NCBI GenBank assembly: GCA_002328295.1
Contig: DCXE01000015.1
Location: 478 to 32,115 of the forward strand
Origin: Candidatus Peribacter sp. UBA2144
GTDB lineage: Bacteria > Patescibacteriota > Gracilibacteria > Peribacterales > Peribacteraceae
Reading direction: 5' to 3'
DNA: 31,638 nucleotides
The number at the start of each line of letters is the position of its first letter. Positions within the stretch are counted from its first letter, which is position 1. The position numbers and the translations under genes were made by a program. The notes below the pieces were generated by a model, which saw only the letters and a list, made by a program, of their open reading frames with translations, was not told the origin of the DNA and searched no databases. Positions 1 to 6,711 of the stretch are shown here, piece by piece.

Positions 1-30
1 TCCTTTATATCCTTTAACTCTTTTATATCC
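1..30. repeat. Short intergenic repeat, cut by window edge
   Basis: The sequence is built from repeated TCCTTTATATCC-like units. The same unit occurs inverted and direct at 8621-8692 between uppS and the mevalonate kinase gene. It is probably half of a hairpin repeat whose other arm lies outside the window, possibly acting as a terminator for the minus-strand genes. Confidence 0.5.
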
Positions 31-38
31 GTCAAAAA

Positions 39-197
39 TTATACCGGCTCGGCATCAGGATCGTGCCCATCTCCGACGAGAGTGAAGTCGTCACCTTTGT
101 CCTCGTAGTCACCGCTTTCGAAGATGCGATCGTCCTTAGTATCATCATCATCGTCATCATCACCTGTAGTGAGCCGGGTCGAACTATCGAACCACAT
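39..197 (-). CDS. Small acidic protein, 52 aa, unknown
   Basis: A 52-codon ORF starts MWFDSSTRLTTG and continues with seven consecutive Asp and many further Asp/Glu/Gly, ending DAEPV. It has no membrane segment and no recognisable domain. It lies 41 bp downstream of the metallopeptidase gene on the same strand, so it could be its last cistron. No Shine-Dalgarno is visible. A longer ORF in another frame (32-319) overlaps it but reads as low-complexity sequence. The case for this ORF is its sensible start and stop and its coherent acidic composition. It is not certain to be translated. Confidence 0.38.
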   Translation of the reverse strand: MWFDSSTRLTTGDDDDDDDTKDDRIFESGDYEDKGDDFTLVGDGHDPDAEPV

Positions 198-237
198 AGA
201 GTAAGGGGGAATAGATGAATATAGAATAGTAAATATT

Positions 238-936
238 TTAAATTGAGGGAAGTCGGTATTCTTTCAAAATTTCTCTGGCCATCTTGTATCTCGGCATTCC
301 TTTGCCCACTGTATTCCAATATGTCTTTGAATGATTGCAGTGTTTAAGGTGCGCAAGCTCATGAACTATCACATATTTGAGCACCGATGGTGGAACAAAT
401 AATAGCGCAGAATTTAGCATTATAATTTTCTTTGGACTGCAACTGCCCCATTGGGAAGAAGCAAATTTGAGCCTGATTTTCCTAAGAGGAAAGCAATATT
501 GCAAATCATTAACCTCATGCACTAGCATTCGTACTCGGCGTTCCTCAGCACTGCTTAAAAGGTCCCAAAGGAATGCATGCAGGGCTCTTCTTCTGATGTG
601 AGGGCTGATTGTAACGGTCCATCCTCTGGAATTTCTTCTGGCACGCGTCTTTTCCCCTGCTCTAAGTGTGAAGTGATAGGCCTTGCCGGTGGCTGTTCTT
701 ACTGTAAGGCTCTCTGAGCCCTCTAGGAGGGGTCTGAAGGGGTCAATCAGCTTCATCTGTTCATCTTCTAATATCTGCCTGGTCATGCGCCTTAGAAGGT
801 CAGATATGTGCTCTTCCTGCTCCATTCGAGTCAGGTTTTTGGCAAGCCTGATCACAATGGTTCCATCGCGAAAAACTGCACGGGAATGCTTGTTTCTAGT
901 ATGTTCTACCCGGTGGCGGATTCGTTTTGAAGCCAT
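238..936 (-). CDS. YgjP/DUF45-type zinc metallopeptidase
   Basis: The C-terminal third carries the DUF45 (YgjP, WLM-like) signature: SQWGSCSPKK, then a run of small hydrophobic residues, then YVIVHELAHLKHCNHSKTYW. HELAH supplies the two zinc His and the catalytic Glu, and the His of NHSKTYW fits the third ligand. The family acts as cytosolic metal-dependent hydrolases or peptidases with poorly known substrates. The start is placed at the ATG giving MASKRIRHRV because an extended -10 box (TGTTATACT, 947-955) lies 10 nt before it. An in-frame ATG 33 nt upstream would add a poorly conserved leader. The protein has 232 residues, a usual family length, with a basic N-terminus. Confidence 0.85.
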   Translation of the reverse strand: MASKRIRHRVEHTRNKHSRAVFRDGTIVIRLAKNLTRMEQEEHISDLLRRMTRQILEDEQMKLIDPFRPLLEGSESLTVRTATGKAYHFTLRAGEKTRARRNSRGWTVTISPHIRRRALHAFLWDLLSSAEERRVRMLVHEVNDLQYCFPLRKIRLKFASSQWGSCSPKKIIMLNSALLFVPPSVLKYVIVHELAHLKHCNHSKTYWNTVGKGMPRYKMAREILKEYRLPSI

Positions 937-946
937 GGAGAGAGGT

Positions 947-955
947 AGTATAACA
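947..955 (-). promoter_or_regulatory. Extended -10 promoter of the metallopeptidase gene
   Basis: TGTTATACT reads as TGn plus TATACT on the minus strand. It ends 10 nt before the chosen ATG, so the transcript would be leaderless or nearly so. A TTGACA is present but only 8 nt upstream of the hexamer, so it is not a usable -35. Confidence 0.45.
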
Positions 956-993
956 TTGGCTGTCAACACGCTTTGATTCGGACAGTCAGAGCT

Positions 994-1016
994 TTGACAA
1001 ATATAGAATTGATTTA
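994..1016 (+). promoter_or_regulatory. Promoter -35 region of ncRNA copy A
   Basis: TTGACA at 994-999 lies exactly 33 nt before the conserved TTCCGC that opens the RNA. In copy B, TTGAAA (25951-25956) is also 33 nt before TTCCGC. The spacer and -10 are poorly conserved (ATTATG or a neighbour in A). The equal spacing is the main support for plus-strand transcription. Confidence 0.45.
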
Positions 1017-1025
1017 ATTATGACT

Positions 1026-1185
1026 GTTCCGCTTGAGGGCGGAACGTCTTTGGAGGCTTTGAATAGATCAAAAGTGGGATTCGTGAAAAGATTTTTTTGA
1101 GATGGTATTGACCTGTATTTTTCTAATGCCACTATTAAATAGCGCCCCACCACCCTCGCCACTAACCCACCCCTGGGGGGCGGGT
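1026..1185 (+). ncRNA. Candidate structured RNA, copy A (paralogue at 25983-26146)
   Basis: This 160-nt segment matches a 164-nt segment 25 kb away in layout and in three sequence blocks. (1) A 5' hairpin GTTCCGC / GCGGAAC with a 6-nt loop is followed by GTCTT. (2) At nearly the same distance comes GAAAAGATTTTTTTGAGATGG minus its last base (1085-1104). (3) The 3' end is a GC-rich hairpin ACCCACCCC / GGGGCGGGT (1165-1185). Between blocks 1 and 2 both copies form a second hairpin with different bases (here GGCTTTGA with TCAAAAGT). No ORF is shared. The flanking genes are unrelated between copies and lie on the opposite strand. I do not recognise it as RNase P, tmRNA, SRP or 6S. Orientation rests on the conserved upstream promoter spacing. 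Confidence 0.6.
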
Positions 1186-1196
1186 GCATCTGTATG

Positions 1197-2138
1197 CTAT
1201 TCAATACACGTTTTAATCATCTCCACCGCCCTCTGAACCTTCTCTCTGCTTATCTTGTGATCAGCCATAAACGAAATTTCCAAAAGCATAAGCTCAACAT
1301 CCTCAAAACAAGCTCTGGTATTCCGTAAATCAGACTCGTCAGCTTCTTGCGTGCCTACAAGTATTACGTCTATTTGTCGTATCAAATGCGATGTCCAAGA
1401 TAGTAATCCATCTGCTCTAAGAACTGAAACCGAAAGCCAATAAGGAGCTCTGTATCGTTCGGCTAGATTTTTCTTGGTTTCTATAAGTCCCTCTTCGGTT
1501 GTATAAACACCGGCATCAATACCGTCGATAACTGCAGTAATTGCATCCATTAGCGGGACAATACTTGCATTAATTCTCTCTTTGGCTTCATCTGATGTCC
1601 CAGGAAGTTTATATAAGAAAGCACGTTCCTTTCGTAGGTCTTCCAGATTCAAAGTTAGTTCTCCTCGGTAACATCTGAGCACTATTGGAAGCCTGATATT
1701 CGAATTTGATTTGCGTACATCATTTCTACACTCCTTCAAGTAATCTTTTTTCTCTATTCTGCGTGATTCTTCATCGTGTCTGTAGAGTAGAAGAGCTCTG
1801 TGCTTGCTTTTTCTTCTTAGAAAAAAACCAATGGATTTTTTTCTTCGCTCATCGTCAGTTAGAGCTTTAACTTCCTGCTCTTCTTCTGCCAATTGCCCAG
1901 TTAAATTTCCGGTTCCTTGAATCATCTCTCTATTGTCCGCAAAATAATCTGATTCAACCATATCTCTTACCAGATTTCCCGTTGCAGCGACCATGGTTAT
2001 GGCAATACCAGCAATAAATATGGACTCAACACCGCCGTATTGTGTGCGTTTCTTTGGTTTTTTACCCCGCATTGGAGCGCTACGCCGTGCACCCAATGTG
2101 GTGCTGCGGGAGCGACTAGTGCGGGGCTTCTTGGGCAT
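1197..2138 (-). CDS. Unknown membrane-anchored protein, 313 aa
   Basis: I do not recognise the family. The N-terminus (1-35) is very basic (K/R/S/T-rich), followed by one hydrophobic segment at about 38-58 (SIFIAGIAITMVAATG), and then a long charged, probably helical soluble region with many Lys, Arg and Glu. This suggests a single-pass protein with most of its mass on one side of the membrane. TATACT (2145-2150) ends 6 nt before the ATG, which fits a leaderless start. The gene is 42 bp downstream of the DUF35-kinase gene but has this -10 of its own, so it may not belong to the mevalonate cluster. Confidence 0.7.
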   Translation of the reverse strand: MPKKPRTSRSRSTTLGARRSAPMRGKKPKKRTQYGGVESIFIAGIAITMVAATGNLVRDMVESDYFADNREMIQGTGNLTGQLAEEEQEVKALTDDERRKKSIGFFLRRKSKHRALLLYRHDEESRRIEKKDYLKECRNDVRKSNSNIRLPIVLRCYRGELTLNLEDLRKERAFLYKLPGTSDEAKERINASIVPLMDAITAVIDGIDAGVYTTEEGLIETKKNLAERYRAPYWLSVSVLRADGLLSWTSHLIRQIDVILVGTQEADESDLRNTRACFEDVELMLLEISFMADHKISREKVQRAVEMIKTCIE

Positions 2139-2144
2139 GAAAAA

Positions 2145-2150
2145 AGTATA
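2145..2150 (-). promoter_or_regulatory. -10 box of the unknown membrane protein gene
   Basis: TATACT sits 6 nt upstream of the ATG on the minus strand. No Shine-Dalgarno is present. No convincing -35 is seen at standard spacing. Confidence 0.4.
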
Positions 2151-2180
2151 TCCTGTTTTTTACGCAATTGTTAGCAATCC

Positions 2181-3095
2181 TTAAGTTCTTACTTCAGCCA
2201 TAATTCTACCTTTCAGTAATCCAACAACGGAGTCCAAGTCATCATTCACTATCAGGTCATCAAACAGATGTTTTTTCTGTTCGAAAAAGTCCAGATCGCG
2301 TTCGGCATTCTTCATCCTTTCATCAATCGAAGCATCGGTATCTCTGCCTCTGGTACGAAGTCTATGAAGAAGGCAACTTAGCATCAGCCTTTTGCTTTTG
2401 CCAGGAGGCAGAAGTCCGAAAGACAGAATTGATCTTCGGCTATAAGTTCTAACCAGGTCTTGCAGCAGTCCCATCTCTGTAATTACAACAGGGACTTTGT
2501 GTTCTTTCCAAATGGCCTCAATATCAGATCTTCGATACCCGTACCATCTGCTTTGAGTGGAAGAGGGGATGCGGGAACACGATGCAAGACGGCCTTGCTT
2601 CTTCAGAATCTCGAATTTTTTTGGGTCGATGTATTCATATTCGTCTTCATCCTGATCAGACGGTTCGCGCGTTGTTAGAATTGGTACTTTTGCAGCGTAG
2701 TCACCGACTTTAGTGGTTAGAATTTTACTGATAGTTGTTTTTCCGACTCCGGATGGTCCTGTTAATGCAATTATGTATCCTGTGAATTCTTTTTCCTGGA
2801 TTAGTTCACCTTCCATCGGCTCGAAACAAACATCATAAGTTCTAAGTCCTTGCTCATTTACTCTCATCAGTCTCATATGTGGAGTCACTCTCTGTCCGAT
2901 ACTCACTTTCGAGCTTGTAAGTTGCCCTATTGCTTTCGATCCATCATCTAATTCAATGATTCCAACAGTTCTTGGCTCCTTTCCGAATCCTTTGGGGGGA
3001 TGAACTATAGTTGTGAAGGATATGACTGTGCCTTCCTGCATTTTTTTGCGGATATTCTTTTGAGCGCGATGAATTGTGGAAGGTGTGTCAGACAT
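2181..3095 (-). CDS. DUF35 OB-fold domain fused to guanylate-kinase-like P-loop domain
   Basis: Residues 21-93 match the OB-fold of DUF35 proteins: GTVISFTTIVHPPKGFG, then VGIIELDDGSKAIGQL, IGQRV and a closing YDVCFEP. In archaea DUF35 bridges acetoacetyl-CoA thiolase and HMG-CoA synthase, and both genes lie directly upstream here. The usual N-terminal Cys4 zinc ribbon is absent. Residues 105-300 resemble guanylate kinase: P-loop GPSGVGKT (113-120), TTREPS (141-146), WYGYRR (184-189), lid Arg in RLRTRGRD (245-252) and IVNDDLD (282-288). Several GMP-site residues differ from the family: the second Arg of TTRxPR is Ser, the usual Glu after the Tyr-rich strand is not evident, and the DIDxxG segment reads ITEMGL. 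It could be the cell's only Gmk carrying an extra domain, or a kinase with another substrate. The ATG start has no Shine-Dalgarno. Confidence 0.85.
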   Translation of the reverse strand: MSDTPSTIHRAQKNIRKKMQEGTVISFTTIVHPPKGFGKEPRTVGIIELDDGSKAIGQLTSSKVSIGQRVTPHMRLMRVNEQGLRTYDVCFEPMEGELIQEKEFTGYIIALTGPSGVGKTTISKILTTKVGDYAAKVPILTTREPSDQDEDEYEYIDPKKFEILKKQGRLASCSRIPSSTQSRWYGYRRSDIEAIWKEHKVPVVITEMGLLQDLVRTYSRRSILSFGLLPPGKSKRLMLSCLLHRLRTRGRDTDASIDERMKNAERDLDFFEQKKHLFDDLIVNDDLDSVVGLLKGRIMAEVRT

Positions 3096-3099
3096 GGGT

Positions 3100-3195
3100 C
3101 AACTAACAACTAACAACACATCCGCCAAAAGGCAGACTTTTAACTTACAACTAGTTGTTAGTTGTTGGTTGTAAGTTGTTAGGTCCGAAGGACCG
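3100..3195. repeat. Nested inverted repeat between thiolase and DUF35-kinase genes
   Basis: CAACTAACAACTAACAAC (3100-3117) is complementary to a GTTGTTAGTTGTTGG-type run at 3153-3171, and TAACTTACAAC pairs with GTTGTAAGTTGTTA. A small GGTCC/GGACC hairpin follows. The DNA is non-coding and could fold into a long hairpin in the mRNA, perhaps as an attenuator or a processing site inside the cluster. Confidence 0.6.
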
Positions 3196-3219
3196 TGTTT
3201 GCCAATAAGAAAGAGATAA

Positions 3220-4329
3220 TTAAGAAGCACGTTCGAGAATGTGAATACAGCACGTGGCACCGGCTCCTCCAAAATTATGAGCAAGTGCATATTTCTCATT
3301 CGAAGACTTAAGCTGTTTAATCAGATCAACAATTTGCTTGATGCCGGTTGCTCCAACAGGATGGCCACAGGCCTTCAGTCCTCCGGAAGCATTCACAGTG
3401 AGCTTTGAATCACTCTCATATAAGCGTATTCCTCTGCCTGGTGCGGCAAATCCAAGATCCTCCAGATTAATTACAGCTGCGATAGAGAAACAGTCATGTG
3501 TCTCCAGATGTGCGATGTCATCGCGCGTAATCTCGGCCTCATCCAAAGCTCTATCCATAGCATCTCGTGTTGCCGGGAATGATGTAATGGAAGGGCGCTC
3601 GGCAATACTTAGAGTATCCGTGCTCACTTGTGATGCTTTAATACGGATCTGTGATTCGTTAGTTGACGAAAGTATGATTGCAGAAGCTCCATCAGAGATT
3701 GGTGAGCAGTCTAATAAGCAAAGTGGATCAGCAATCGATGGACTTTGTGAAATTTTTTCCTCAGGAATTGCATTTCTAAACTGTGCATTTGGATTTTTCG
3801 CGGCATTTTCGTGATGCTTGGCACTAACCTTATTAAGTTTCTCTCTCGTTAGTCCGTATTCATGCATGTATCTGTTTGCGATCAGTCCAAAGATCCCAGG
3901 AAAGGTCAGGCCTGTCGGAATATCTTTCTCGGCATCAGCTGCTCCCATTAAGCTTAAAGAAATTTCTTCGGACGAAACGTCGGTCATCTTCTCGACTCCT
4001 ATTACCAATATATTTTCTGCCCTTCCGCTTTCAAGCAGGCTTATTGCGGTATGAACTGCAACGGATCCGGATGCGCAGGCAGCTTCGGTTCTAAGTGCAG
4101 GAGGACGATGGGGAAGTAATGCGGATGCCATTGCTCCCAGATGTGCTTGATCATTTGTTCGTTCCCCAAGCATGTTGGAGACTACGATGAAATCGATATC
4201 AAGAGCTGTCAGATCGGAGTTTAGAATGGCAGAAGTTACAGCTTCTTCCATCAAGTCTTTAAGACTCTTGTCCCAGTGTTCGCCAAAAGGCGTTTGGCCT
4301 GTCCCTACGATGAATATGTCCTCTTGCAT
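3220..4329 (-). CDS. Archaeal-type acetoacetyl-CoA thiolase
   Basis: This enzyme should condense two acetyl-CoA to acetoacetyl-CoA, the first mevalonate step. It is of the SCP2-thiolase-like archaeal type. The nucleophile Cys is in TEAACASGSVAVH, the His is in ETHDCFSI, and the second Cys/His pair is in GGLKACGHPVGATG, followed by NFGGAGATC. At 369 residues from MQEDIFIVG it is of normal length. An upstream in-frame ATG would add a 14-residue hydrophobic leader encoded by a repeat, so I reject it. It lies between HMG-CoA synthase and the DUF35 fusion, the gene set that encodes the channelling complex known from methanogens. The bacterial biosynthetic thiolase type has a different domain arrangement, so archaeal-like ancestry is likely. 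Confidence 0.9.
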   Translation of the reverse strand: MQEDIFIVGTGQTPFGEHWDKSLKDLMEEAVTSAILNSDLTALDIDFIVVSNMLGERTNDQAHLGAMASALLPHRPPALRTEAACASGSVAVHTAISLLESGRAENILVIGVEKMTDVSSEEISLSLMGAADAEKDIPTGLTFPGIFGLIANRYMHEYGLTREKLNKVSAKHHENAAKNPNAQFRNAIPEEKISQSPSIADPLCLLDCSPISDGASAIILSSTNESQIRIKASQVSTDTLSIAERPSITSFPATRDAMDRALDEAEITRDDIAHLETHDCFSIAAVINLEDLGFAAPGRGIRLYESDSKLTVNASGGLKACGHPVGATGIKQIVDLIKQLKSSNEKYALAHNFGGAGATCCIHILERAS

Positions 4330-4351
4330 GAATGTTGGGGGTATTTTACTG

Positions 4352-4430
4352 AAAGGAAGCAGAAGAAGCAAAAGAAGCAGAGGAATCAGAAGATATCCTC
4401 TGAATCCTCTGATTCTTCTGATTCCTTTAT
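4352..4430. repeat. Purine/pyrimidine inverted repeat (GAAGCAGAGGAATC family)
   Basis: The left arm has AGAAGCAGAGGAATCAGAAG and the right arm CCTCTGATTCTTCTGATTCC, so it folds into a long hairpin. It starts directly at the last codons of HMG-CoA synthase and ends before the thiolase start. The same family occurs at 18295-18412, about 20575-20692 and 30643-30736, always intergenic and close to a stop codon. Confidence 0.65.
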
Positions 4431-5443
4431 CCGGTACATCTTAAAAACTCATCATATCTTATATATTCCTTTTCTCGATTGTCAAATGGCAGTTGAATGC
4501 CGTCTTTGAGCATTGTAAACACAAATGCATCGGATCCTGCTCCTGATCCATAGCTTACAAGCAGTATTTTCTCTTTCTTTTTTGCATTCTGAAGGACGTT
4601 TATCAACCCAAGAAGAGAGCAGGCTGAATATGTATTTCCAATTTCGGGAACTATAAAACCGTGCTCCATCTGTTCTTTGCTCAGATTATACTTTTTAGCA
4701 ATTTTTAATGGGAACTTTGCATTTGGCATGTGAAAGATTGCGTGGTCAATGTCAGAAACTTTAAGTTCAGAAACTTCAAGTATCCCTTTAAGTGCTTCTT
4801 CAACGTGGCGGAAGTAAGCGGGCTCCCCTGTAAAGCGTCCTGCGTGTTCCGGATATTTGCTATCAGACGCTCTCCAGAAATCAGGAGTGTCTGTTGTAAA
4901 GCTCAGAGTCTTTTCGAGTCTGCAAATAGCATTCTTATCATTCTCAGGTCCGATAATTACTGCACCCGCACCGGCGGCCGCAGTGTACTCAAGCGCATCA
5001 CCGGGTTTGCCTTGTGCTGTGTCTGAACCGATCGCAAGTCCGTACTCTATCTGACCTGACCTGACCATGCTGTCCACAATCTGCATTCCGGCAGTTCCGG
5101 CTTTGCATGCAAACTCAAGATCAGCAGAGTGACAGAAAGGATGGCACTCCAAAGCAGAGGCAACCATTCCGCTTGTAGGTTTAACTGCATACGGGTGGCT
5201 TTCCGAACCTACAAAAACTGCGGAGATCTGGCTCGATTTTAATTTGGAAGTATCCAATGCAACTCGTCCGGCCTCAACTGCCATCGTAAATGCATCTTCC
5301 CCTTTATCAGGTACAGTTTTCTCGGTCACACCAAGTCCTTTTATGTACGAAGCGGGATCCTGATTGTGGCTTCGCGCAATCTCCTCAGTTTTAATTCTCT
5401 TTGAAGGAATGTATTGGCCGAAACTGATTATTGATGATTTCAT
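4427..5443 (-). CDS. Hydroxymethylglutaryl-CoA synthase, archaeal type
   Basis: It should condense acetoacetyl-CoA with acetyl-CoA to give HMG-CoA. The fold is thiolase-like. The catalytic Cys is in LEFACKAGTAG, the acid/base Glu region is YPEHAGRFTGEP, and the catalytic His is in IFHMPNAKFP, followed by GNTYSACSLLGL and SYGSGAGSD, all typical of the archaeal MvaS type. It has 338 residues. The C-terminus, YIRYDEFLRCTG then stop, abuts a dispersed hairpin repeat, which suggests the last residues were replaced or trimmed by the repeat. The start is 21 nt after the reductase stop with no Shine-Dalgarno, so it is probably co-transcribed with hmgR. Confidence 0.92.
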   Translation of the reverse strand: MKSSIISFGQYIPSKRIKTEEIARSHNQDPASYIKGLGVTEKTVPDKGEDAFTMAVEAGRVALDTSKLKSSQISAVFVGSESHPYAVKPTSGMVASALECHPFCHSADLEFACKAGTAGMQIVDSMVRSGQIEYGLAIGSDTAQGKPGDALEYTAAAGAGAVIIGPENDKNAICRLEKTLSFTTDTPDFWRASDSKYPEHAGRFTGEPAYFRHVEEALKGILEVSELKVSDIDHAIFHMPNAKFPLKIAKKYNLSKEQMEHGFIVPEIGNTYSACSLLGLINVLQNAKKKEKILLVSYGSGAGSDAFVFTMLKDGIQLPFDNREKEYIRYDEFLRCTG

Positions 5444-5464
5444 TTTAAATAGTTTATCAGATTG

Positions 5465-6655
5465 CTAACGAGCTAGATTTTGATGCGATTTGGATAATGT
5501 ATGCGTTGCCTGAGCGGCTAGAAGTGATATTTCACCTGCTAGAACTGCTGCTCCTATAGACTCTGCGAGCAATTGGCACTTTGGCAATTGGCAATTGGCT
5601 TTCATTATTAGATCTAGACATTGATTTTGTGCTGGTAATCCAGTTCCACCTCCACGAACACCAACGAGAATGGCAGGGCATCGTATCTTGATGTTGATTG
5701 TTGATTGTTGAGAGCGAAGCGTGTCGATTGTTGTATCAGTTAACGATCCCTCAACCGTGTGAGCCGCATCCTGACCTGTTGCGAGATAGAGAGCTGCAAT
5801 AATATTTGCTACATGAAGATTAGAACCAAGTGAGCCTGCAACTTTTGATCCAACATCAAGTTTTGCATGAGCAGTTTTAACCAATGACTCAGGATCCGAC
5901 TTAAGAACTTCTCTAACTATATCTTCAGAAATCTCAGCTTCCGCAATTACTTCGTAACCTCTACCCAAGTCGTGTGTTCTTTTACTTGGTTTTTTATCCG
6001 AGTCTACATTTCCTGCAACTGTTACGAACTCAAGTCCTTCAATATTAGATTGCAACCATTCTCCAATTGCTTGCGCGGCAATTGTAACCATGTTCATTCC
6101 CATTGCCTCATCTGTATCGCAATTAATTGTCAGAAAAATATGATCATCAACCTCATCAATACAAAAACTAATTATCTTAAGGTGATTACTAGTGTTTTCT
6201 CCTACTTGTTTCCATTGTGCCTCAAGTTTTTGTATTGAATTGAGAATTGATAATTGAGAATTGAGAATTCGGAAAGCTAAAGAGCGGGTCATTCCGTGAT
6301 ATGTCGATGAAGTTTTGACGCCACCTGCTAAGTTCAATGCTTTGCAGCCTCTATTAACACTTGCAACAAGTGCAGCTTCGGTTGTTGCAAGGGGTAGATA
6401 GATGTCCGTAGCCGCGACGCCGGCGTCGCGGCTACGATCGTTAGAAAAATGGACTTTGAGTGGTCCTGCAAGACCTACAGGGATAGGAACGTGTCCGAAC
6501 ATTTGCTCGCAGTTCTTCTCTTCAGCACTTCCAAGCTTAGATGGTTCTATTGATAAATCTCCCAAATCTACACCAAGCTCGCGTTCTATGATCTTGCGTC
6601 GTTCGTCACAACGATCGAAAGAATTTAGGCCTGTAGGCAGAGATCTAAGATTCAT
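5465..6655 (-). CDS. HMG-CoA reductase, class I
   Basis: It reduces HMG-CoA to mevalonate with NADPH. Class I (archaeal/eukaryotic type) signatures are present: PVGLAGPL, LATTEAALVASVNRG (catalytic Glu), EAMGMNMV, SDKKPSKR (catalytic Lys), GSLGSNLHVANIIAALYLATGQDAAH (catalytic Asp, quoted in two overlapping blocks ending LATGQDAAH), and SKSHQN with the C-terminal His. There is no membrane domain. The start is the ATG giving MNLRSLPTGL (396 aa). A TTG 15 nt upstream lies inside an operator-like palindrome. Four stretches look like repeat DNA inserted in frame (5571-5599, 5692-5733, 6235-6270, 6407-6436). All catalytic blocks survive. A promoter and palindrome precede it. Confidence 0.93.
   Translation of the reverse strand: MNLRSLPTGLNSFDRCDERRKIIERELGVDLGDLSIEPSKLGSAEEKNCEQMFGHVPIPVGLAGPLKVHFSNDRSRDAGVAATDIYLPLATTEAALVASVNRGCKALNLAGGVKTSSTYHGMTRSLAFRILNSQLSILNSIQKLEAQWKQVGENTSNHLKIISFCIDEVDDHIFLTINCDTDEAMGMNMVTIAAQAIGEWLQSNIEGLEFVTVAGNVDSDKKPSKRTHDLGRGYEVIAEAEISEDIVREVLKSDPESLVKTAHAKLDVGSKVAGSLGSNLHVANIIAALYLATGQDAAHTVEGSLTDTTIDTLRSQQSTINIKIRCPAILVGVRGGGTGLPAQNQCLDLIMKANCQLPKCQLLAESIGAAVLAGEISLLAAQATHTLSKSHQNLAR
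5571..5599. repeat. In-frame repeat inside hmgR, AATTGGC type
   Basis: Repeated AATTGGCA and TTGGCAATTGGC units encode the odd stretch ANCQLPKCQLLAE, at a point where the family usually has a variable loop before the conserved AAAVLAGE-like block. Confidence 0.6.
5692..5733. repeat. In-frame repeat inside hmgR, TTGATTGTTGA type
   Basis: This block (TTGATTGTTGA, then GAGCGAAGCGTGT, then CGATTGTTG) is nearly the same as intergenic DNA at 27906-27940 (TTGATTGTTGA, AAGCGTAGCGTGT, TGACTATTG). It encodes LRSQQSTINI in the reductase, between the SLTDTTID and IRCPAILVGVRGGG blocks. Confidence 0.7.
6235..6270. repeat. In-frame tandem repeat inside hmgR, AATTGAGA type
   Basis: At least four degenerate copies of an AATTGAGA/AATTGATA unit encode RILNSQLSILNSIQ, where other reductases have a variable helix after MTRSLAF. 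Confidence 0.65.
6407..6436. repeat. Perfect 30-bp palindrome inside hmgR
   Basis: The arms are CGTAGCCGCGACGC and GCGTCGCGGCTACG around a central CG, perfect over 30 bp and much more GC-rich than the gene. It encodes SRDAGVAATD, between the PVGLAGPL and LATTEAA blocks. Confidence 0.85.
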
Positions 6656-6659
6656 AGAG

Positions 6660-6680
6660 TGTATGTACAATGTACATACA
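6660..6680. promoter_or_regulatory. 21-bp operator-like palindrome before hmgR
   Basis: TGTATGTACA and TGTACATACA form a perfect inverted repeat around one base. A third half-site, TGTATATACA (6682-6691), follows with the same 11-nt step, so three decamers lie on one face of the helix. The array starts 4 bp before the hmgR ATG and covers the predicted transcription start, which fits a repressor site. Confidence 0.6.
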
Positions 6681-6681
6681 G

Positions 6682-6711
6682 TGTATATACATCAGACAGA
6701 GCTTTAAGCAA
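6682..6711 (-). promoter_or_regulatory. Promoter of hmgR
   Basis: On the minus strand TTGCTT (6706-6711), an 18-nt spacer and TATACA (6682-6687). The -35 overlaps the last codons of the decarboxylase gene. The predicted start near 6675 lies inside the 21-bp palindrome. Confidence 0.5.

Noticed and set aside
32..319. Minus-strand 95-aa ORF overlapping the 5' region
   Set aside because: Overlaps both the acidic microprotein and the end of the metallopeptidase gene in another frame, with an unnatural Met/Thr-rich composition.
970..1000. TTGACA at 8-nt spacing as a -35 for the metallopeptidase promoter
   Set aside because: Spacing to TATACT is far too short for a sigma-70 promoter; the extended -10 explains the site better.
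3338..3814. Plus-strand 158-aa ORF antisense to thiolase
   Set aside because: Shadow of a clearly conserved gene on the other strand; no start signal and no recognisable domain.
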